Notes under the pieces: generated by a model
What the model was told of the DNA's origin: nothing
The model's input: the letters and a program-made list of their open reading frames with translations, nothing else
Database searches by the model: none
IMG/VR virus record: IMGVR_UViG_3300025646_000269
Coordinates: 1 to 27,358 of that record
Length of the DNA stretch: 27,358 nt
Direction: 5' to 3' (one strand)
DNA from: a virus
Program-made: the position numbers and the translations under genes
Shown: positions 8,316-18,759 of the stretch, in pieces
How the letters are laid out: each line of letters starts with the position of its first letter
Position numbering within the stretch: the stretch's first letter is position 1

Positions 8316-11300
8316 ATGTCCGAATTTGAACCTACACAGGAGGAGATTAATAGGCAGATTGATGAATATAAACGGCAGCAAGCTGCGGCTGCTGCTGCAA
8401 AAGCATCGATGCCTGTTAAGAAAAAGGCTGCGGCCACTCCTAAATCGGAAGCCCAGACAGCACAACCACAAAGGCGAGAGCGTGGTCTACTTACACAAGT
8501 AGGTGAAGCACTCGATTATGTTGTCGGTGGTGATTGGATGAATGACGCACTGGATGCTGTAGCTCCTGATGTATTTAAAAGTACAGAAGAATTAGAACAA
8601 GCTAAGCAAGCCAGGAAACAACAAGTAGAGAAATCTGGTAGTCCTGTTGATAAGCTAGCCTTTGGCACAGCTTCTAATATGGAAGCATTGGCTTCTGGTA
8701 TGCAGGCTGGTCTAGCAATGCCTATGACTGTTGCTGCTAGACTTGCTAACCAAGATAGTGATAAGTGGTCTAACCCACCTGCTATTGTTAAAGGATCACC
8801 TATTGGAGAGGCTATATTCTCTATTGCAGAGATTGTTACCCCTACCCTATTGACAGGTGGTGTAGCGGCTGCTGCAGGGGCTCCTGCTATTGCTACAGGC
8901 GGTGTTGCACTTGTTGGTGAATCTGCTATTGAAACCGCTACACAGGAATCTGCACAGGACCTTGTTGCTGGTAGATTCCTCGCTGAGAAAATTGGTGAAG
9001 TAGCTAATGCTCAGGGTTATGATGGGGCGCAGCTTACTAGAGACTTGATTGAAGGTAAGAAACCTCATGCACAAGCAATGGTTGCTACTATTGGACTACT
9101 ACAGAACATGGGTATTAACTTTGGTGTTGATGCCCTTGTTAAACACTTTGGCCCTAAGGTAATTGATGTAGTCAAACCAGAAACTGGTAAAGCGGCTAAG
9201 ATTCTAAAGAAAACACCTGAAGAACTTAATAAAGCTGCTGATGATGTGAATCTACCATTGTATGATAAGATGGCAGAACCACATGATGTTATGGATATTA
9301 ACTCAGCTGTACCTGTTGCTAAACCGTCACCTGGTAATCAGTACATCAATGAGGATGCATTGATCCGTGAATCACTGCGTAAATCAGGTATTGGTGAGGA
9401 TGGTCTTACATCTGCAGATCGTGATTACTTCACTAACTGGGCACCACTAGCTGATGAAGAGTCTACTATTAGAGTTCTGAAGGAAGCTACTGATACACTG
9501 CGTAAGCTAAAGGACTTCCCTGAAGACCTTAGGAATGTAATGCTACGTGCTCAAGAGTGGTGGAACTTCAATAAAGAACTTATTGATGAAGACATGGAAG
9601 CGGTGATTCATAATTTCACTAGATTAACACGTGTGCTTCCTGGTAAAAAAGAAGCTAAGCGTGTTGAAGTTCCTAGTGATGTTGCATTCCTTAGAGAATA
9701 CGCTGCAGTAACACAAGAGGGTTATATTGCTTCTGCCTTGATGGGTGAGGAGCTTGGTGTTCGTATTCAAAAGTTAGCCCGTCAAGCCATTAACCTTGAT
9801 AATGCAGAAGACCCTATTGATTTTACATCAACTGTTGAGAATTTACTTAACTTAAACGATCAAATTCAACCGTTCTTGATTCCTGGCCGTAGGGGTAAGC
9901 GTATCTGGGCTGTGGAAGGTATGATTGAACAGCGTAAGCAGATCAAACGTGTCAAAGATGCGGATGTACAAACAGCTATTCAAGCACAAAAGACTGGTAT
10001 TACTTCATCTGAAGCACCTGCTAGAGAATTTGAAACCATTAAGGTTGATGATTTAGATTCTGGTGCTACTATTCGTGAGCTATGGGAACTGTATAAAGAA
10101 GGTGATGAAGGAGCAGGTGCTACTCTTAAGCAGTATTTAACTGCTGTTGCATATTCTGAACCTACTGCTATCTTAGGACAGACTGTTAACCTTAGCAAAG
10201 TACTACGGGAGAACCTACGCAAAGGTAACTCTGATGCTGTTAGTAATATCTTCTACGCAGCTATGCTATCTAGGCTTGGTACTCACGTTGCTTCTGCAGC
10301 TTCTAACGTAGCTCAACTGTTCTTTGAACCAATGGGTGCTTCCCTTAGTGGTAAAAGAGCCTTTGGTTTTGGTCAATATGTTGGTATGATGGAAGCAATG
10401 AACGATGCATTCACTGCTGCTAAGCGTACCATGTTTGATGGTGCTTATATCAACGGTGGCTCTAAGATTACCAATCAAGTAGAAAACCTTGTTAAGCAAC
10501 GTTCACAACTAGAAGCGACATATAAAGGTGCTCAGATAGAGATGGCTCGACGTGGTGCATCTGAAATGGAAAAGTTCAGTGCATTTATCGACTACAACCT
10601 ACAAAAAGTAGGACTTAGTACAGCTGTATCTATTCCTGGTAGAGCACTTGGTGCAATGGATGAAGCTACTAAGGTACTATATGGTACTAGCGTAGCTTAT
10701 GGTCGTGCATTCCAAGACGCTGCACAGATGGGTATCAATCGTGAGGATAAATATTTTGCTAAGATGATCCAAGATCATATGCAAAAAGTATTCCGTGATG
10801 GTGTATCTACTGGTAAGATCCGTGACCTTGAGGTTCTGGAAGCTGCCAAGAATATGACCTTCCAATCTGATATTCCTCTGAATGGAAACTTTGTAGATAA
10901 TGCATTCCGTCAGCTAAAAGAAGCAGCAGATGAAAGTGCATTCTGGCGCTATGTATCACCATTTACTAGGGTGTCATATGGTGTAATGGAGAAAGTAGGT
11001 AGGTATGATCCTACTGGTGTTCTTCGTGGTATGGTGCCAAGATATAAGGCTATCCTTAATGGAGAGATGGGAGAACTAGCTCAGATCCAACTTGAATCCC
11101 AAATTGCTATGGGTAAGCTGTTTGCTGTTAGTGCTACTACTATGGCTATGCTTGGTGGTATTACTGGTAACAACAGCGGATCACTTCCTCCGTCTTCTTT
11201 TATTCTTCCTGATCCTACTAAACCAGAAGGCTATGTAGCATTCGACTACAAGAAGATTGAGCCAATGGCTTCTATCCTTGCAGTTACTGCTGATATGGTG

Positions 11301-12221
11301 AATGGTTTGAGGGATGATGTCATTACACAAGGTCAGTACGATAGGTTCATTGCTGGTATGGTAATGAGTCTTGGTATGGCTACCTTTGATAAGACATTCC
11401 AGAAAGGTATGATGGAAGTAGGTTCTATGTTGTCTCCTAAGATGCTAGCAAGTGGTGGTGGCTTCTTTAGTGGAGCAGCTAGTATTGGATCAACTGCAGT
11501 GCCTGGTGTTGCTAAAATGATTGCAGACTGGGCTCAACCTTATCGTACTATTTCTACTGCTGATAACGATCCTGGTGGTAACTTCTGGAGATCACTTGCC
11601 CAGCGTTCTATTGGTGGTGCTGGTCTGCCTGTTATGTACGACGAACTGACTGGTAAGCCAATTCCTAAGGTAGCTACTGTTGGACCTGATGATAATTATT
11701 GGGCTGCTGTTACTTCTTCTATCTTTAGGGAAGCTTTGTATCCTGGTAAAACTGCTAAAGGAATTAAGGATCCAATTCGTGTTGAACTTGATTGGTTGAA
11801 CTATAAGCATGACCAAGTTTCTAGCCTACGTCGTGTTGGTAGCGTTACTCTATCACCCCAACAACAATCTATCCTTAGTGAGGATATGTATCTTGTTGGT
11901 GGATTACGTGATGCATTGGCTGAATTCTTCTCTCGTGATACCTATCAGTATAAGTTCAAGAAAGACTTCCAAAAGCTACGTACAATGGATCCAATGTTAA
12001 GTGCTAACAAGAACTCACTGGCTGATCAATTGTTAGACGATATGCATGGACAAATTCGTAGCATTTATCAACAGGCTAAACTACGTGCTGCTACACAAGG
12101 TCGATTAGCTAAAGATCCTGATTTCCAACAGAAACTACGTCAGTCTCAAGAGTTGGACGTTATGGTTCGTAGTGGAGAGTTAGAGCCTGGGTATAGTGCA
12201 CTTGATATGACAAACCGCTAA
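8316..12221 (+). CDS. Internal virion protein D (T7 gp16-like)
   Basis: The 1301-residue product is almost exactly the length of T7 gp16 (1318) and occupies its position, 8 bases after the gp15-like gene. It begins with a charged, alanine-rich segment, has a long small-residue hydrophobic stretch at about residues 163-208, and has a second hydrophobic run near 930-950 (FAVSATTMAMLGGITG). The PFTRVSYGVMEKVGRYDPTG region near 885-905 resembles conserved motifs of large ejected core proteins. I see no transglycosylase motif at the N-terminus, which agrees with the hydrolases lying in the preceding protein. It should be ejected and help form the periplasmic and inner-membrane DNA conduit. Confidence 0.85.
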   Translation: MSEFEPTQEEINRQIDEYKRQQAAAAAAKASMPVKKKAAATPKSEAQTAQPQRRERGLLTQVGEALDYVVGGDWMNDALDAVAPDVFKSTEELEQAKQARKQQVEKSGSPVDKLAFGTASNMEALASGMQAGLAMPMTVAARLANQDSDKWSNPPAIVKGSPIGEAIFSIAEIVTPTLLTGGVAAAAGAPAIATGGVALVGESAIETATQESAQDLVAGRFLAEKIGEVANAQGYDGAQLTRDLIEGKKPHAQAMVATIGLLQNMGINFGVDALVKHFGPKVIDVVKPETGKAAKILKKTPEELNKAADDVNLPLYDKMAEPHDVMDINSAVPVAKPSPGNQYINEDALIRESLRKSGIGEDGLTSADRDYFTNWAPLADEESTIRVLKEATDTLRKLKDFPEDLRNVMLRAQEWWNFNKELIDEDMEAVIHNFTRLTRVLPGKKEAKRVEVPSDVAFLREYAAVTQEGYIASALMGEELGVRIQKLARQAINLDNAEDPIDFTSTVENLLNLNDQIQPFLIPGRRGKRIWAVEGMIEQRKQIKRVKDADVQTAIQAQKTGITSSEAPAREFETIKVDDLDSGATIRELWELYKEGDEGAGATLKQYLTAVAYSEPTAILGQTVNLSKVLRENLRKGNSDAVSNIFYAAMLSRLGTHVASAASNVAQLFFEPMGASLSGKRAFGFGQYVGMMEAMNDAFTAAKRTMFDGAYINGGSKITNQVENLVKQRSQLEATYKGAQIEMARRGASEMEKFSAFIDYNLQKVGLSTAVSIPGRALGAMDEATKVLYGTSVAYGRAFQDAAQMGINREDKYFAKMIQDHMQKVFRDGVSTGKIRDLEVLEAAKNMTFQSDIPLNGNFVDNAFRQLKEAADESAFWRYVSPFTRVSYGVMEKVGRYDPTGVLRGMVPRYKAILNGEMGELAQIQLESQIAMGKLFAVSATTMAMLGGITGNNSGSLPPSSFILPDPTKPEGYVAFDYKKIEPMASILAVTADMVNGLRDDVITQGQYDRFIAGMVMSLGMATFDKTFQKGMMEVGSMLSPKMLASGGGFFSGAASIGSTAVPGVAKMIADWAQPYRTISTADNDPGGNFWRSLAQRSIGGAGLPVMYDELTGKPIPKVATVGPDDNYWAAVTSSIFREALYPGKTAKGIKDPIRVELDWLNYKHDQVSSLRRVGSVTLSPQQQSILSEDMYLVGGLRDALAEFFSRDTYQYKFKKDFQKLRTMDPMLSANKNSLADQLLDDMHGQIRSIYQQAKLRAATQGRLAKDPDFQQKLRQSQELDVMVRSGELEPGYSALDMTNR

Positions 12222-12251
12222 GCACCCACATACACATTAAACAAATAAGTA

Positions 12252-13769
12252 ATGAGCAACGTAATTGTTGACACTACAGATCAATGTAGTGCAGTTCTAA
12301 ATAGATTTAAAGGTAATGGTACTACAACTACTTTTACCTTTAGTTTTACATATTTGAATTGGGATGACATCCGTTGTTATCTTTATAATGACGGACTTGG
12401 TAAGTGGGATGAAGTTAACAGCAACCTGTTTATTCAAGGCTCTACAGCATCGCAGGTAACGTTTCTAACAGCTCCTCCTGCCCCTGCTGATCCCTCATTT
12501 GATAACGTTATTATTGCCCGTCATACTCTTCTAGATGATGGGCTTAATGCTATCTTTTACCCTGGGTCTTCTGTTCGTGCTGAAGACCTTAATGAAAACT
12601 TCGATCAACTTCGCTTTGCTATTCAAGAAGCACGTTGTGATCTGGAGAACTTAGAGGATATCTACATTCGTGATACTGATATCCTACAACGTACTGAACA
12701 AGAAGCTGGCCTTTGGTTGCCTGATGGTGATCAAGAGAAGCTCCCTACAACAGGAGCTGCTGCTGCACGTCATGATGTATTGGTACGTGATACTGTACCA
12801 ACTAATCCTCCTGTACAACAGCCTGGTAAGTCTTGGCAAAACACTGACAAGTGTTGGTCTAGTTACTGGAACCCTGAAGCTAATGCCTGGGTTGCTTATG
12901 TAAACACTGGTCCTCGTGGTGTACAAGGCGCTCAAGGCATCCAGGGTATTCAAGGTCCTACAGGCCCTCAAGGTCTCCAGGGACCGCAAGGTGAGCAAGG
13001 TATCCAAGGTATCCAAGGGGAAGTTGGTCCTCAAGGTCCTCAAGGTGAGCAGGGTATTCCTGGTTATGTACAAGATGTTATTGGTGGTTCTGGTATTACC
13101 AGCACTGATGATGGGCTAGGTAACTACACTATTGATCTTGCTGCAACTCTTACAACACAAGCAGATGTTGGCTTCAAGACGATTGATCTTGTTACCGACA
13201 CTTTCCAGATCTTAGGTGGTACTGGTCTTACTTCTAATACCCATACTCAAGGTATTACCATTGATCTCAATAACACCACAGTAATTCCAGGTAGCTATAG
13301 CTATGCCAACATTACTGTTGATCAACAAGGTCGTCTAACTGCTGCTAGTGATGGGGTTGCTCCACTTACTAGTTCTGATATTGATGTCACTATTCAGAGC
13401 TATGATGCAGATACAGCTAAGACTGATGTTGCTCAAACCTTCACTGCTGCTCAGCGTGGCTCATATGTAACGCTCACTGATGCTGCTACCATTGCTGTTG
13501 ATCTGAGTCTTGGTAATAACTTCCAAGTTACCCTTGGTGGTTCAAGAACACTCGGTGCTCCTACTAATGTTGTAGCGGGTCAGAGTGGGGTAATACGAGT
13601 CGTCCAGGACGGTTCTGGTTCTAAGACACTTTCCTACGATACTATCTACAAGTTCCCTGGTGGTGTTGCACCAACACTAACAACCACAGCTGATGCTGTA
13701 GATCTTCTGGCATATCATTGTGAGTCAGCTACTCGTATTGCTGTTCGATTTATTGGTGATGTAAAATGA
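12252..13769 (+). CDS. Tail fibre protein with T7-type adaptor, collagen-like stalk and C-terminal knob
   Basis: The product has 505 residues. Residues 1-170 resemble the T7 gp17 N-terminal anchor domain ([20 protein letters not shown], then [30 protein letters not shown]), which docks on the nozzle. Residues about 195-220 contain a carbohydrate-binding-like segment ([21 protein letters not shown]). Residues 220-270 are 17 uninterrupted G-X-Y triplets, expected to form a trimeric collagen-like stalk. The C-terminal 110 residues ([20 protein letters not shown] and following) are a beta-rich phage fibre tip domain. The stop overlaps the next start in ATGA. No Shine-Dalgarno is seen. Confidence 0.9.
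   Translation: MSNVIVDTTDQCSAVLNRFKGNGTTTTFTFSFTYLNWDDIRCYLYNDGLGKWDEVNSNLFIQGSTASQVTFLTAPPAPADPSFDNVIIARHTLLDDGLNAIFYPGSSVRAEDLNENFDQLRFAIQEARCDLENLEDIYIRDTDILQRTEQEAGLWLPDGDQEKLPTTGAAAARHDVLVRDTVPTNPPVQQPGKSWQNTDKCWSSYWNPEANAWVAYVNTGPRGVQGAQGIQGIQGPTGPQGLQGPQGEQGIQGIQGEVGPQGPQGEQGIPGYVQDVIGGSGITSTDDGLGNYTIDLAATLTTQADVGFKTIDLVTDTFQILGGTGLTSNTHTQGITIDLNNTTVIPGSYSYANITVDQQGRLTAASDGVAPLTSSDIDVTIQSYDADTAKTDVAQTFTAAQRGSYVTLTDAATIAVDLSLGNNFQVTLGGSRTLGAPTNVVAGQSGVIRVVQDGSGSKTLSYDTIYKFPGGVAPTLTTTADAVDLLAYHCESATRIAVRFIGDVK
12909..13061 (+). repeat. Collagen-like G-X-Y tract (17 triplets) in the tail fibre
   Basis: The 153 bases encode 17 consecutive Gly-X-Y triplets such as [21 protein letters not shown] and GIP. 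At DNA level it is a degenerate 9- or 18-base repeat built on GGT-N3-CAA units. Such tracts are prone to length variation by slippage. That could tune fibre length. Confidence 0.92.
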
Positions 13770-16498
13770 GTGTGATTGATACACCACTTTTACTTGGTGA
13801 TGAAGCTGCTGCTGGTGGATATGAGATCGAGCGTTCGCTGCGTTTTAACTCACCAGATTCGGCCTATCTCAGTAAGACCTTCGCATCTGCTGGCAACCGC
13901 AAGACGTGGACCTGGGCGGGTTGGGTTAAAAGGAGCGCGTTAGGGGTAACACAGCAGATTTTTGCAAGTAGACCAACTACCACCCCGTATTCACTGTTCT
14001 ATTTCTTCACCGATAACAAGCTTGCGTTTGATAATGGCATTAGCAGCTTTTCAACCAACGCTGTCTTCAGGGATCCAAGTTCGTGGTATCACATTGTTTT
14101 TTGGTGGGATTCGACACAAGCAACTGCAGCCAACCGTATCAAGTTGTACGTGAATGGGGTCGAGCAGACATTTAGCACAGTTTCCTACCCAACCCAGAAC
14201 GCAGACGGCCAGATCAATACCGCCACAAATCACACCATTGGCACAGGCGGGGCCTTTGGCGAGTACCTTTCCGGCTACCTAGCCGATATCTACTTCATCG
14301 ACGGCCAAGCCCTAGGCCCCATCAGCTTCGGTGAGTTCGACGGCAACGGCATCTGGCAACCGATTGAATACACCGGCACCTACGGCACCAACGGTTTCCA
14401 CCTTGACTTCAGCGATAACAGCACCGTTGCTGCACTTGGAACGGACACAAGTGGCAATGGGAATGATTGGACTGTTAATAACATAACCGCTATTGAGCGA
14501 AGCTATACACAAGACTGCACGGGCACTCCGTTTACTGGTAACCACAGTTTTACCTATATGTTTGATGGAAACTTAGGAAAATACATGACGCCCGCTGCAG
14601 GAACGTGGGCAGTATTTGAGCCATCACCAGCAATAAGCGTTAGCACCATCGAGATTTATGGAGGCTGGGCTGAGGGGGTTGCTGGAGTGAAACCCAAAAT
14701 CAACAACATAGAAGTTACCAACGGGCCGACAACATTCCAGTGGTTTACGCCTACTTTGACTGGCGGTGTTTCTATTACTTCTCTACAAAAACTGGAGTTT
14801 TATTCCGACAGCGGCACCGTTGCATTTCACGTTGGCGCTATCAAGATCAATGGAAGCATACTAATTAACGCTTCCGGCGGTCAAGACTCCCTCGTAGACG
14901 TACCCACCAACGGCACCGAGACGGATACGGGAATTGGGGGCGAAGTTCGTGGAAACTATTGCACGTTGAATCCGCTGGTTCTTGCATCCGGCGGATCGTT
15001 AAAAAACGGGAATTTAGACCTAGTAAAAACTGGTGGCAGCATTGCTAATTTCTACGGTACTGTTGGTGCAAGTTCTGGAAAATGGTATTACGAATATGTC
15101 GCAACTGCGGGTCCGTATATCGGTGGGCCAGGTGTCGCCAACTATGCAGACCCAGGAGGCGCGACAGCAACAAATATCTTTTTAAACGAAGGTGGCAGTA
15201 TTTATCTTAATTTGTCCGCTGTTCAGTCAACGGGCGTTTCATGGACTACTGGCGACGTAATTGGTGTCGCAATTGATTTAGACGCAAAGACTATTCAATG
15301 GCGCAAGAATAATGTAGTCGTCAACAGCACCCCGTACTCCTTTAGCGGCGCATCCGGTAATTTTTACCCGAATGTCCATGCTTACACAGCAACAGCGACC
15401 CTTAACTTCGGCCAACGTCCCTTCGCCTACACCGCCCCCAGCGGCTTCAAGTCCATCAATACGGCAAACCTGCCCACTCCGACCATCACGAAGCCTAGTG
15501 AGTACATGGATATTGCTCTTTATACGGGCAATGGCAGCACGCAGACTATTTCAGGGTTGGGTTTTTCGCCTGATTTTGTTTGGCTAAAACAACGTAGCGG
15601 AACAAACCGGCACGAGCTTTATGATGCCATCAGAGGTCCAGGTCTCCGTTTATTCAGCAACACATCAGACGCAGATAATACTTCAACCAGCCTTAGCTCC
15701 TTTAATTCAGACGGCTTTTCTTTGACTAATACAGGCGGTGGTAACGTCAGTTCCACCACCTACGTCGCTTGGACATGGGACGCAGGAAGTTCCAGTGTCA
15801 CAAACCCCGCAGGTTCAATTAGCAGTACAGTTCGGGCTAATACTAGTGCCGGATTTTCAATTGTAAGCTATACGGGGAACTCTACAGCAGGTGCTACTGT
15901 TGGGCACGGTCTTAATGTGACGCCTGCCTTAATTATTGTCAAAAACCGAGATCTCACAAAAAACTGGGCTGTTTATCATGCCAGTGCATCGGCATCGCCT
16001 GCGACTGGATATTTAAGACTTAATAGCTCAGCCGCATTTACTACCGCTAACACCATCTGGAATGACACGGCGCCTACGTCAAGCGTTTTCAGTGTTGGAA
16101 CCAGTGACATAACGAACCTTTCTACAAATAGGTTCATAAGTTACTGCTTCGCCCCAGTCGAGGGCTACAGCGCCTTCGGCAGCTACACCGGCAACGGCAG
16201 CACGGATGGTCCGTTCATTTTTACTAAATTCAAACCAGCGTTTATTATTTTCAAGAGAACTGACGCTGCCGCAAACTGGTTAATGATTGATTCGGGGCGA
16301 AATACCTATAACCCAGTTGATACGCATTTGCACCCAAATCTAACAAATGCAGATTATGTTGCATCGCCGCCGTGGGCTGACTTTTTGTCTAATGGTTTTA
16401 AGCTAAGAGCATCTTACCAAGAAGCAAATACCGCCGCTGCAAGTTACATATATATCGCCTTCGCTGAACATCCTTTCTCCCTGGCTCGTGCCAGGTAA
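13766..16498 (+). CDS. Large multi-domain fibre / host-recognition protein (LamG-like, SPRY-like, DUF7483-like repeats)
   Basis: This 910-residue protein starts inside the stop of the tail fibre gene. Residues about 25-200 look like a LamG/concanavalin-type fold ([15 protein letters not shown], then WAGWVKRS, then [14 protein letters not shown]). Residues about 400-570 look SPRY-like (SGKWYYEYV, then [18 protein letters not shown]). From 580 to the end three related blocks begin YTGNGST (586), YTGNSTA (702) and YTGNGST (807), each followed by h.P.hhhhK.R; these resemble DUF7483 repeats known from cyanophage genes. The role is inferred to be an adhesin or accessory fibre. From about 13840 the DNA uses many more C- and G-ending codons (GGC, ACC, TTC) than the neighbouring genes, which suggests separate acquisition or domain shuffling. 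Confidence 0.78.
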   Translation: MSVIDTPLLLGDEAAAGGYEIERSLRFNSPDSAYLSKTFASAGNRKTWTWAGWVKRSALGVTQQIFASRPTTTPYSLFYFFTDNKLAFDNGISSFSTNAVFRDPSSWYHIVFWWDSTQATAANRIKLYVNGVEQTFSTVSYPTQNADGQINTATNHTIGTGGAFGEYLSGYLADIYFIDGQALGPISFGEFDGNGIWQPIEYTGTYGTNGFHLDFSDNSTVAALGTDTSGNGNDWTVNNITAIERSYTQDCTGTPFTGNHSFTYMFDGNLGKYMTPAAGTWAVFEPSPAISVSTIEIYGGWAEGVAGVKPKINNIEVTNGPTTFQWFTPTLTGGVSITSLQKLEFYSDSGTVAFHVGAIKINGSILINASGGQDSLVDVPTNGTETDTGIGGEVRGNYCTLNPLVLASGGSLKNGNLDLVKTGGSIANFYGTVGASSGKWYYEYVATAGPYIGGPGVANYADPGGATATNIFLNEGGSIYLNLSAVQSTGVSWTTGDVIGVAIDLDAKTIQWRKNNVVVNSTPYSFSGASGNFYPNVHAYTATATLNFGQRPFAYTAPSGFKSINTANLPTPTITKPSEYMDIALYTGNGSTQTISGLGFSPDFVWLKQRSGTNRHELYDAIRGPGLRLFSNTSDADNTSTSLSSFNSDGFSLTNTGGGNVSSTTYVAWTWDAGSSSVTNPAGSISSTVRANTSAGFSIVSYTGNSTAGATVGHGLNVTPALIIVKNRDLTKNWAVYHASASASPATGYLRLNSSAAFTTANTIWNDTAPTSSVFSVGTSDITNLSTNRFISYCFAPVEGYSAFGSYTGNGSTDGPFIFTKFKPAFIIFKRTDAAANWLMIDSGRNTYNPVDTHLHPNLTNADYVASPPWADFLSNGFKLRASYQEANTAAASYIYIAFAEHPFSLARAR

Positions 16499-16517
16499 CA
16501 CCAACACTTAACGAGCC

Positions 16518-17051
16518 ATGTTTATTCTTGACGGCAAGCCCCTGTCACCTGATAGGGCATTTACACACAACGGGATTAGCTATCCCGCAAATTGGCTGCG
16601 CTTGACGACGCTGGCTGAAAAGGAAGCCATCGGCATCACCGAACAGCCTGATCCTGTAGTTGCTTATGACCAGCGTTTCTATTGGGGACCAAACAACCCC
16701 AAGGATCACGGTCAACTCATGGATCAGTGGGTCCTTACAACTAAGCAAACAGCAGGCAGCCTACTCAATCAATACGACTGGTACGTCGTGCGCCAAGCTG
16801 AAACTGGAAAGGCAGTACCGCAGGAAGTCCTTACCTATCGCCAAAACGTCCGCATTATCTCTGATAACCGTGAGGTAATGATCAAAGGTACAACTACAAC
16901 TGATCAGCTTTTTGCTGTTATCACCGGAGACTTCGGCGGCATGTTCCCGTGGCCTGCAGACCCCTTCAGTCCCCCTCCAGCTGATCCTGTGAGTGATGCA
17001 ATTGAAGTTGAACTTCCGCCTGATACAGCCTTCTCTGGAGGCCTTATTTAA
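16518..17051 (+). CDS. Conserved phage protein of the fibre region (possible fibre assembly factor)
   Basis: The 177-residue product begins MFILDGKPLSPDRAFTHNGI and continues YPANWLRLTTLAEKEAIGIT, with QRFYWGPNNPK and QTAGSLLNQYDWYVVRQAE later. I recognise this architecture from uncharacterised marine phage proteins next to tail fibres. The central TAGSLLNQYDWYVVR segment recalls tail fibre assembly chaperones, in which a similar 'LL..tDW.v.r' motif occurs. The C-terminus (PWPADPFSPPPADP) is proline-rich and probably flexible. The gene lies between two fibre genes and shares the C-ending codon bias of the preceding one in places. The function is inference from place and weak motif similarity. 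Confidence 0.65.
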   Translation: MFILDGKPLSPDRAFTHNGISYPANWLRLTTLAEKEAIGITEQPDPVVAYDQRFYWGPNNPKDHGQLMDQWVLTTKQTAGSLLNQYDWYVVRQAETGKAVPQEVLTYRQNVRIISDNREVMIKGTTTTDQLFAVITGDFGGMFPWPADPFSPPPADPVSDAIEVELPPDTAFSGGLI

Positions 17052-17060
17052 CCTAATATT

Positions 17061-18266
17061 ATGAGCTTTCTATTCCCTGCCAATCCAGCAGATGGTGATA
17101 TTGTAGTTCGTGATAATCTACTTGCAACATACGATGCAGCTACTAATACCTGGAGTGTAGGTGAAGTTCCTACATATCCAGGTGTTCCTGGTCCTGCTGG
17201 CCCTGCTGGTCCTACGGGACCTAAAGGTGACCCTGGTGAAGGAGTTAATATTGCTGGTACTGTTGCTGCTGAGGTAGATCTTCCGAATGATGCAGATCCG
17301 AATACCTTCTGGATTGTAACTGATACTAATACTCTGTTCTTCTGGGATGGAGCCTCGTGGTTTAACCTTGGTGGTCCTATTCAAGGCCCCACTGGTCCTC
17401 AAGGTCCTGCTGGTACTAATGGTACAAATGGTACTAACGGTACTAATGGTCTTGGTTGGTATGATACTAGCATTACCAGTTCAGAAGGTAATTATCAAAT
17501 TACTTTCCTTAGTAATGATGGCCTAACTTTTACTACTGACAACCTGGTTGGTCCTGCAGGAGCATTGCAAATTGCTACTGAAGATACGGTTGGTGGTATT
17601 AAAATTGGACGTGGTATCTCCATGGAGGATGATGGTACTGCCAATATTAACACTGCATATGTTGACCTTGAGACTGTACCTATTGAGTCTTATGGTTATA
17701 ACTTGATGTATGAACCTGTTGTTTTCCGTATGGGAGAGCAAGATGGTTCTGGTGAGTATATTACCACTACACTTAATGGTCCTGCAGGTTCAGCTGCTGG
17801 TGTTCAATATCTTTTGAGATCTGATCCTAACAACAGTGCTCCGCATGTGTATAGTATTCCTATGCCTGCAGAAGCTGATGCAGCTCTGTGTTACATGTTT
17901 GCGTCTTCAATGATGCAACCAGGTAGTAACTATACTGGTGAAGATAACTATGCATTCCGAGCATATCTTGAGTATGAGTTGACACTGACTAATGCTACTT
18001 ATCAAAACGATGAGGATAGCACTTCTACTGTCATGATTATCGCTCCTACTCATAATATGACTTGTGGTTGGAGTGCACAAACAGTAGACAAACGTCAAAG
18101 CGTTCTACCTTATACAAAGATCTTTAAGATTATTTTTGATAAAGGAGCTACTGTTAACTTTAACCTTATTGCTTCTACTATTGAAGCTAACTGGGGCAAT
18201 ACACGGGTAACAGGTTATCCTGTACGCTTCCAAGTTATTCCTTATCAAACAACAGATAAAGTATAA
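17061..18266 (+). CDS. Second collagen-like fibre protein
   Basis: The 401-residue product opens MSFLFPANPADGDIVVRDNL, a start shared by many cyanophage structural proteins. Two collagen-like tracts follow: residues about 41-62 (GVPGPAGPAGPTGPKGDPGE) and about 109-120 (GPTGPQGPAGTNG), the latter running into four GTN units. Between them NTFWIVTDTNTLFFWDGASW is a small beta domain typical of fibre shafts. The remainder (about 150-401) is beta-rich with no recognised enzyme motif and probably forms the receptor-binding or capping domain. Base composition returns to the AT-rich phage norm. The stop TAA overlaps the next ATG by one base. Confidence 0.75.
   Translation: MSFLFPANPADGDIVVRDNLLATYDAATNTWSVGEVPTYPGVPGPAGPAGPTGPKGDPGEGVNIAGTVAAEVDLPNDADPNTFWIVTDTNTLFFWDGASWFNLGGPIQGPTGPQGPAGTNGTNGTNGTNGLGWYDTSITSSEGNYQITFLSNDGLTFTTDNLVGPAGALQIATEDTVGGIKIGRGISMEDDGTANINTAYVDLETVPIESYGYNLMYEPVVFRMGEQDGSGEYITTTLNGPAGSAAGVQYLLRSDPNNSAPHVYSIPMPAEADAALCYMFASSMMQPGSNYTGEDNYAFRAYLEYELTLTNATYQNDEDSTSTVMIIAPTHNMTCGWSAQTVDKRQSVLPYTKIFKIIFDKGATVNFNLIASTIEANWGNTRVTGYPVRFQVIPYQTTDKV
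17412..17447 (+). repeat. Tandem 9-base repeat encoding (GTN)4
   Basis: Four tandem units of GGT-ACW-AAY encode Gly-Thr-Asn four times, directly after a collagen-like tract. Third-position changes between units (ACT/ACA, AAT/AAC) show that the array is not brand new. Slippage could still change its length. Confidence 0.9.
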
Positions 18267-18613
18267 TGAGTAACTTTTATCGTGAAGATGACGCTGCATT
18301 TGCTCTTAACTCTACATATAAAGCAGATGCAGTGACTCTTCTTCCTCCACGTATGACAAGTGGAGAAGCTGTAACGGATCTTGCTACTAAATTGAAAAAA
18401 CGTGCCCTATCTATCCGTGAAAAGATTGATTGGGAACTACCTTTTGTAACACCAGGTTCACCGACTGCTATTGCATTGATTCAATTTAGACAAGATCTTT
18501 ATGATATTAGAGATTATCCTGGTACACCAGCTGATGTTAACACAGAGCTTACTAGGATTGACAATGGTGTAATGGCTATTGTCGGTTATAGTCTACGTTT
18601 TGAGGTGCCCTAA
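18266..18613 (+). CDS. Small conserved phage protein of unknown function
   Basis: The 115-residue product (MSNFYREDDAAFALNSTYKA at the start) is helical, with IDWELPFVTPGSPTAIALIQ in the middle. I do not recognise a characterised family. It overlaps the fibre gene before it by one base and the next gene by one base, so it belongs to the late fibre transcript. A tail-associated or assembly role is plausible from position only. Confidence 0.7.
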   Translation: MSNFYREDDAAFALNSTYKADAVTLLPPRMTSGEAVTDLATKLKKRALSIREKIDWELPFVTPGSPTAIALIQFRQDLYDIRDYPGTPADVNTELTRIDNGVMAIVGYSLRFEVP

Positions 18614-18759
18614 TGGCTGAAATTCCATTCCCTGGTGGTGCCAAAGATCAAGATGTGTTTTTCCATGAAGATAAGATCTGCATTTATCACGGTGATATTA
18701 ACACTTGGGAGTGTAGAGCTATTGAAGTTGGAGAATATACCGAAGATCTGGGGGACTAA
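18613..18759 (+). CDS. 48-residue protein in the fibre/lysis junction
   Basis: This short frame runs from ATG 18613 (overlapping the previous TAA) to TAA 18757-18759, whose last base begins the next ATG. The product starts MAEIPFPGGAKDQDVFFHED and continues KICIYHGDINTWECRAIE. Precise one-base overlaps on both sides (TAATG) make it convincing despite its size. The 'hY.gd...WeCR' pattern resembles the short beta units that close fibre shafts, but no function can be assigned. Confidence 0.72.
   Translation: MAEIPFPGGAKDQDVFFHEDKICIYHGDINTWECRAIEVGEYTEDLGD

Noticed and set aside
12684-13073. 129-codon antisense frame under the tail fibre
   Set aside because: It is the reverse shadow of the collagen-like repeat (Leu-Thr/Arg repeats) and has no supporting context. 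The same reasoning removes all other minus-strand frames.
15899-15906. TTGGGCAC resembling the core of the Syn5 phage RNA polymerase promoter as I recall it
   Set aside because: It lies within a coding codon run (Val-Gly-His) of the compositionally foreign fibre gene and the flanks do not match. A looser resemblance at 25028-25042 (ATTAGCACGGGGTAA) was also judged too weak to call.
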